DNA from: JANOQP01 sp044227705
Lineage (GTDB): Bacteria > Bacteroidota > Bacteroidia > Chitinophagales > Saprospiraceae
Assembly (NCBI GenBank): GCA_044227705.1
Contig: JBGAWE010000070.1
Location: forward strand, 1 to 20,319
Direction: 5' to 3'
Length of the DNA: 20,319 nucleotides
Position numbers and translations under genes: made by a program. Shown here in pieces: positions 15,555-20,319 of this stretch; position 1 is the first letter of the stretch, and each line of letters opens with the position of its first letter. The notes below the pieces were generated by a model. That model saw only the letters and a program-made list of their open reading frames with translations. It was not told the origin of the DNA and did not search any database.

Positions 15555-18385
15555 ATGTCCCGACTTGTCGCCGCGTTCCTTTTTTCATGGGTTCTGGCGG
15601 GCCGCCTGCCCGCGCAGGCCCTGCGGGATGCGCGTCGGCTCTGCGACTCCCTTTACACGGTTGCCGAGTTCAAGGCCGCGCTGCCCGTCGCACAGCGGTG
15701 CCTAAAGCTTGCCATCGAGGAAAAGCCCGACAGGCGCGACTCCATCCTCGCCTCGATGCACCTTCGGTTGAGCAACATCCAGTACCGCCTCGGGCAAAGC
15801 GAGCCGGCCGCCGCGAACGCCCAGACCTGCATCGAAATCCGCCGTGAGGTCTACGGGGCCGTCTCTCCCGAGGTGGCGACGGCGATGCACAGCCTTGGCA
15901 ACGCCGTCTTCCAGCAGGGTCGCCTGCTCGACGCGCAGAAAATCTTCCTCGCCTCCCTCGCCATGCGCGACAGCGTGAGGCAGCCGCCGTCGCGTCTCCA
16001 CGCCGCCTCGCTCAACAGCCTCGGCATGATTGCGGGCGACCTCGGCAACCTGCACGAGGCCGAGGACTATTTCACCCGCGCCGCCGACCTGATGCGGGCC
16101 AAGTACGGCGAGAAGAGCCGCGATTTCGCCCTCCCGCTCGGCAACATCGCGCAGGTCAACGTCGAGCTGGGCAACTACGAGCGCGGACTCGCTCTGCACC
16201 GCAAGTCGTTGATAATCAGGCGGGAAGTCTACGGCGACGACCACCCGATGTACGCCTCCGCCCTCGTCGCGCTGGCCGACCTCTACAAACGGACGGAGCA
16301 TTGGGCAGAGAGCGAGCCGCTCCTCCGGCAGGCGCTCGCCATCCGACGCAACAAGCCCGGCCCGACCCACCAAGAGACCCTCAAGACCGAGGCCGCCCTC
16401 GCCGAGGCCTTGCTCGAGGCCGGCCGTGCCGACTCCGCGCGCATTTTGATGCTCGATGCCGTCGCCCATTTCGACACCATCCACGACGGCTCGCCAGCCG
16501 ACCGGGGCGACTTGCACAACGGCCTAGCCGACATCTTTTTGCGACAAAACAGGCCCGATTTGGCCCAAAACCGATTCCGTGAGGCCTATTTGATTGAAAA
16601 GAAAAGCCTCCCCGACGCGCAGGTCGAATATCTGCGGAGCCTCGAAGGGTTGGCTTTTTCGTCGATGCTCCTCGGTCAAGCGGCGGCGGCGGACAGCTTT
16701 TTCTGCGAAGCACAACAGCTTGAGCTGAAAAAATTGGCCTTACAGTTCCCGCACTTTTCAGACCGGGAACGGCAGCTCTTTTTCCGGCCGGTGGCCCAGG
16801 AAATCGAGCGGTTCGCCACGTTCGCCGAGCAGTCGGCGGGCGAGCTTCCGTCGCTCTCCGGGCAGCTCCTCGACCTACGGCTGGCGACGCGGGGCATCCT
16901 CTTTTCGGCTTCGAAAAAGATGCAGGAACAGTTCCGCCAAACCGGCAACCTCGCCGACTACGAGCTTTGGCGGCAAGCCTCCGAGCGGCTGGCGGAGCTG
17001 TTTTTCTCCCCTCCCGAAAAGCACGAAAACCTCGGCCTGACCATCGCCGAACTGACCGAGACCGTTCGCTCATTGGAAAAAAAGCTCGGTCGGCAAAGCG
17101 CCAGTTTCAGCGAACAGACCGCCGCCGCGCCCGTCGACTGGCGGCAACTGCGCGACGCGCTCAAACCCGACGAGGCGGCCGTCGAAATCGTCCGTTTCCA
17201 CCGGCAAACGGCAGCGGGCGAGGGCGAGGTCTGCTATCTCGCCCTCGTCGTCACCCGCGAGACGACCGCGCAGCCAGGGATCATCGTCCTGAACAGCGGC
17301 GACGGGCGCGAGCTTGAAACCGTCATCCTCGAATTCTACAAAGTGGAGATGGGGATGAGGGAGGGGCCGCTTGGGCCGCGCGGCACGCCCGCCTTCCGAG
17401 GCTTTTGGCAGCCGATTGAGCCTTTCTTAAAGGGGAAAAAGCGCCTCTACTTCACCCTCGACGGTGCTTTCCACAAAGTCAATCTCGGGACTTTGCGGTC
17501 GGCGGACGGCCGGTTTCTTTCTGAAAAATACGAGTTCCGCTACCTGACCAACCTCTCCGACCTCGCCCGCGAAAGGCAAAAAGGCAAGCCGAAAGGTGAG
17601 GTCGAAAAACCCTTCCTGCCCAAAACCGCCCTCCTAGTCGGCGACCCGAGGTTTGATTTTTTCGATAGCAACCTCGCAGCTCGCGGCATCCCACCGGCCT
17701 CGATCGAAGGACTCGGCGGTGAGCTTCGCGGCATCGACCTGCGACCGATTTCAGGCTCCGGCTCGGAGGTCTGGGAGGTCGCTGGGCTGTTGAAAGAGAA
17801 GGGCTGCGCGGCGACCGTCGTCACCCAAAAGGAGGCGACCGAGGGCGTGGTCAAAGCCGCCGNNNNNNNNNNNNNNNNNNNNNNATGTACCTCGCCACGC
17901 ATGGCTTTTTCCTCGAAGACCTTTCTGGAAAGTCGCTTTTCGACACCAGTTTCGCGCCGCGCAGCCCGATGCTTCGCTCGATGCTCTTTTTCGCGGGCAG
18001 CGCCAACCGCCTGCTCGGCGGCATCCCCAACCCGGCGGCGGACGGGCAGGACGGCATCCTAACCGCCCTCGAAGTGCAGGACATGATGCTCGACAGCACG
18101 GAACTCGTCACGCTCTCGGCCTGCCAAACCGGGCTGGGCGACGTGGTCGGCGGCGAAGGGGTCTATGGTTTGCAACGGGCCTTCCGCGTGGCCGGGGCGC
18201 GAGCGCTATTGATGTCCCTCTGGAACGTCGACGACGAGGCGACACGATTTTTGATGAATGCCTTCTACCAAAACTGGCTCGGCGGGATGTCGAAGGCCGA
18301 CGCGCTGCGGGCGGCGGAGGCGGCAACGCGAACAAGGTTTCCCGAGCCGGAAAAGTGGGGCGGGTTTGTTTTGATTGGCAACTGA
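15555..18385 (+). CDS. Exported TPR-CHAT protein (caspase-like clan CD protease), split by an N gap
   Basis: The ATG at 15555 starts a signal peptide (MSRLVAAFLFSWVLAGRLPAQA). Residues about 25-400 are TPRs of the kinesin-light-chain type, e.g. 'EIRREVYGAVSPEVATAMHSLGNAVFQQGRLLDAQKIFLASL' and 'IIRREVYGDDHPMYASALVALADLYKRTEHWAESEPLLRQALAIR'. A helical linker follows (about 400-520). The CHAT domain runs from about 525 to the end: 'KRLYFTLDGAFHKVNLGTLRSADGRFLSEKYEFRYLTNLS', 'ALLVGDPRFDF', then after the gap 'LATHGFF' (catalytic His, codon 17900-17902), 'LSACQTGLGDVVGGEGVYGLQRAFRVAGARALLMSLW' (catalytic Cys, codon 18122-18124) and 'WGGFVLIGN'. Both catalytic residues are present, so it is probably active. 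Frames on the two sides of the 22 Ns differ, and the true gap must be 2 modulo 3 bases; one continuous gene is expected. It is exported, so it acts outside the cytoplasm. Substrate unknown. Confidence 0.92.
17863..17884. other. Assembly gap (22 Ns)
   Basis: Twenty-two unknown bases lie inside the CHAT domain, just before the catalytic His strand. The length is probably nominal: keeping the frame requires a gap of 2 modulo 3, while 22 is 1 modulo 3. Related CHAT proteins usually have 'xPRVLHLATHG' here, so a few to a few dozen residues are missing. Confidence 0.98.
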
Positions 18386-18403
18386 AACTCGATTCTCTCA
18401 AAA

Positions 18404-19231
18404 ATGACGCTCAATTGTCGCGGCCGACTTCTCGACCTCTCGCGCCCCGTCGTGATGGGCATCCTCAACGCGACGCCCGACAGCTTCTATCAAAAAAGCC
18501 GTGCCGCCGACGAGGCCGACCTCCTCGAAAAGGCCACACAAATGATCGCCGAGGGCGCGGCCATCCTCGATGTGGGCGGGCAGAGCACCCGGCCGGGCGC
18601 TGTCGAGGTGGGGGAGGAGGAGGAATTGCGGCGCGCCGTCCCGGCCATCGAGGCGATTTTGAAAAGATTCCCGGAGTCCATCATCTCCATCGACACCTAT
18701 CGTGCGGCGGTCGCCCGGGCGGCGGTCGAGGCGGGCGCGTCGATGGTCAACGACGTGAGCGGCGGGCGGTTCGACGCGGCGATGTTCCCGACGGTCGCCG
18801 CGCTCGGCGCTCCCTATATATTGATGCACATGCCCGCCGCCAGCTTTGGCTCGATGCACGAGCGGCCCGACCTCGGCGACCCGGTGGTTTCGACCCTCGA
18901 TTTTTTCATCAAAAAGGTTGGCGAACTGCGCGGCCTCGGCCTGCGCGACATCGTCCTCGACCCCGGTTTCGGGTTTGGGAAAACAGTGGGGGAAAACTAC
19001 CGGCTACTCGCCGGGCTGCGGGATTTGCAGGTCATCGGCTGCCCGGTCTTGGCGGGTTTGAGCAGAAAGAGCATGATTTGGAAGACGCTTGGAACCTCAC
19101 CCGAAGGCTCGCTCCCAGCGACGGCCGCGCTGAACATGGTCGCATTGCAAAAGGGGGCGAGCATTCTCCGCGTTCATGATGTTCGGGCGGCGGTGGAGGT
19201 TGTTCGGCTTTTTGGAATGTTGGATCAGTGA
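18404..19231 (+). CDS. folP: Dihydropteroate synthase
   Basis: FolP joins 6-hydroxymethyl-dihydropterin pyrophosphate to p-aminobenzoate in folate synthesis and is the sulfonamide target. The 275-residue product shows the full signature set: 'VMGILNATPDSFY' (17-29), 'AAILDVGGQSTRPGA' (52-66), 'SIISIDTYR' (92-100), 'ASMVNDVSGG' (112-121), 'YILMHM' (138-143), 'IVLDPGFGFGKT' (183-194), 'VLAGLSRKSM' (215-224) and 'ILRVHDV' (254-260). The loop after MHM reads 'PAASFGSMHERP', a little unlike the common 'xGxPxTMQ', but the core is intact. The ATG at 18404 lies 18 bp after the CHAT stop with no terminator between, so it may be read from the CHAT promoter. Its end overlaps the convergent DUF4340-like gene by 7 bp. 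The protein is cytoplasmic and housekeeping; nothing suggests an acquired sul-type gene. Confidence 0.97.
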   Translation: MTLNCRGRLLDLSRPVVMGILNATPDSFYQKSRAADEADLLEKATQMIAEGAAILDVGGQSTRPGAVEVGEEEELRRAVPAIEAILKRFPESIISIDTYRAAVARAAVEAGASMVNDVSGGRFDAAMFPTVAALGAPYILMHMPAASFGSMHERPDLGDPVVSTLDFFIKKVGELRGLGLRDIVLDPGFGFGKTVGENYRLLAGLRDLQVIGCPVLAGLSRKSMIWKTLGTSPEGSLPATAALNMVALQKGASILRVHDVRAAVEVVRLFGMLDQ

Positions 19232-20166
19232 ATCGTCGGGTCGGCAAAAAGGAGGAGTGCAAGGCTGTCGGGGGCCTCGAAATAGCAGCTCGGGTTTTGG
19301 GAAGAGTTGAGCACGAACCCGCCACTGCCCGGCACCTTGAAGCCGACGAGCGAGAAGCTGCCGCTGGGTGCGTCGCCCGTCACGACGAGGCGGGCAGAAT
19401 AAGCGCGGGACTTTTCCATCTCCCCGAAATCGTCTGCGAAGGGGAGGCCGTTCTCTACTTTTTTCAGGACCCGAAAAAGCTCTGCGAGGCGCGCGTCGGC
19501 CACACGACGCTCGCCGCCCGGGCACTGCCACTTTCCGTCGACACGGTCGACTACGACGGGCAGCCGGTTGGGCAAATTGAACGCGATGGACGACACCTGC
19601 TCGGGTTTTAGCACGCACAACTTCCTGTTCCTCAACGACTTGAACGGGATTTTGAGCAAGGCCAGCAACTCGCCGCTTTCCATTTCAAAAGCCTCGTCGC
19701 CGCTCGACAGGCGGGCGAGGGTTGCGGCTGGGCCGCCGTCGGGCGAGGGTTTTTCCAATAAATAGAACGGGCCGAAACCCTTTCCGGCCTGCCGGAAGGA
19801 CAGTTCGGCGGTCTGGGAGTCTTTTCCAAAGAAGGCCTTCTCGCCGCCCGGCTTGACCGGCAGGCGGGCCGTGATTTGCCCAATCCGAGGGCTGGCGAGC
19901 GCGGCCATGAATCGAGCGGCGATGTCGTCCGCCGGCTCGATGGTCTGGCCGTCTCGGGTGCAAAGCCAGCGGTCGCCGCCCTTTGCCCATGCGATTTCGG
20001 CCGTGTCGTCTATGCTGGGTTTATAGGAGAACTCGGCCAGCCGAGTCGTGTCGCAATCGAAAAGTGTGGCGCGGAACGGCCTTCCGCAGCCGGGCGAGCA
20101 CCGGCGCATGCCCAGCCCGATGGCCAGTGAGACGAGAAAAAAGAGGACGAGATGCTTGTTCTTCAT
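19225..20166 (-). CDS. DUF4340-like exported or membrane-anchored protein
   Basis: The product has 313 residues, starting MKNKHLVLFFLVSLAIGLGMRRC at the ATG at 20166. The N-terminal hydrophobic stretch (about 4-20) is either a signal anchor or signal peptide. The Cys at 23 follows Arg-Arg, not a standard lipobox. Downstream are short beta-rich repeated modules of the DUF4340 type: 'TTRLAEFSYKPSIDDTAEIAWAKGGDRWLCTRDGQTIEPADDIAARFMAALASPRIGQITARLP' and, later, 'LKPEQVSSIAFNLPNRLPVVVDRVDGKWQCPGGERRVADARLAELFRVLKKVENGLPF'. Both share a 'residue-sensitive strand, W-C, disposable loop, helix' plan. Some DUF4340 proteins accompany ABC-type gliding or LPS-related export genes; none is present here. 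The frame is open upstream to 20244, but ATG 20166 begins at the hydrophobic segment. Its tail overlaps folP's stop. The tRNA gene lies 83 bp upstream on the same strand. Function unknown. Confidence 0.75.
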   Translation of the reverse strand: MKNKHLVLFFLVSLAIGLGMRRCSPGCGRPFRATLFDCDTTRLAEFSYKPSIDDTAEIAWAKGGDRWLCTRDGQTIEPADDIAARFMAALASPRIGQITARLPVKPGGEKAFFGKDSQTAELSFRQAGKGFGPFYLLEKPSPDGGPAATLARLSSGDEAFEMESGELLALLKIPFKSLRNRKLCVLKPEQVSSIAFNLPNRLPVVVDRVDGKWQCPGGERRVADARLAELFRVLKKVENGLPFADDFGEMEKSRAYSARLVVTGDAPSGSFSLVGFKVPGSGGFVLNSSQNPSCYFEAPDSLALLLFADPTIH

Positions 20167-20248
20167 GGAAGAAAACTGACTGGCGTTGTACGGAAAAAAG
20201 GGACGGCGCACCCGATTTCCATCGAGCGCGCCGCCACCGAACACTTTG

Positions 20249-20319
20249 CGATCCCGGCAGGGATCGAACCTGCGACCGTCTGCTTAGAAGGCAGATGCTC
20301 TATCCACTGAGCTACGGGA
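20249..20319 (-). tRNA. tRNA-Arg (anticodon TCT), 5' end cut by the window edge
   Basis: On the minus strand the sequence folds as a full cloverleaf. The acceptor stem is (GA)TCCCG with CGGGATC, the first two bases lying outside the window. D arm is GCTC...GAGC. Anticodon stem TCTGC/GCAGA holds the loop CTTCTAA (anticodon TCT, reads AGA). The T arm is GCAGG-TTCGATC-CCTGC and the discriminator is G. No CCA is encoded, as is usual in Bacteroidota. Visible length is 71 of an expected 73 bases. Confidence 0.97.

Noticed and set aside
13655..18385. A true type III-E CRISPR-Craspase locus
   Set aside because: Only the TPR-CHAT and sigma elements resemble it. There is no gRAMP/Cas7-11-like effector, no repeat array and no adaptation gene, and the CHAT protein carries a signal peptide.

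Overview
The window looks like a chromosomal segment from a high-GC member of the Bacteroidota, probably the Saprospiria (Lewinella/Haliscomenobacter-type bacteria). That placement is inference. It rests on a type IX secretion (T9SS) C-terminal sorting domain, CARDB, GEVED and MopE-type modules, a plug-less outer-membrane barrel paired with a very long TPR protein, a TAnnTTTG promoter element, few Shine-Dalgarno sequences, and a tRNA gene without encoded CCA. The assembly seems imperfect: it has a run of 22 Ns, and two genes contain clustered single-base indels, while most other genes are intact.

Layout. (1) 1-2310: the start of an Omp28/thioredoxin-fold-like exported protein (-), a peroxiredoxin-like protein whose catalytic Cys is Trp (-), divergent dapB (lysine/peptidoglycan precursor synthesis, +), a hairpin terminator, and a small membrane protein family typical of Bacteroidota (-). 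(2) 2404-7293: a minus-strand operon of a 1044-residue periplasmic TPR protein followed by a 558-residue outer-membrane beta-barrel. Its likely promoter lies across the start of a divergent orphan histidine kinase (7430-8557, +). (3) 8640-13407: a minus-strand gene for a giant modular secreted protein (signal peptide, MopE motif, Ig-like region, SGNH-hydrolase-like domain, MopE motif, GEVED, six CARDB repeats, GEVED, T9SS tail). At least five frame changes break it into separate open frames. (4) 13655-18385: a plus-strand cluster of an ECF-type sigma factor (broken by three single-base indels), a one-pass membrane protein with an anti-sigma-like N-terminus and periplasmic TPRs, and an exported TPR-CHAT caspase-like protease interrupted by the N gap. 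A strong terminator separates the second and third genes. (5) 18404-20319: folP 18 bp behind the CHAT gene, a convergent DUF4340-like gene overlapping folP by 7 bp, and tRNA-Arg(TCT) cut by the window edge.

The most interesting part is the sigma factor / membrane anti-sigma-like / TPR-CHAT set. It has the same three ingredients as the TPR-CHAT (Csx29), Csx30 and RpoE circuit of type III-E CRISPR systems, but with no CRISPR component in view and with an exported protease. A regulated-proteolysis circuit controlling a sigma factor is a reasonable, untested hypothesis. The broken giant adhesin/hydrolase gene and the Cys-less peroxiredoxin are secondary points of interest.
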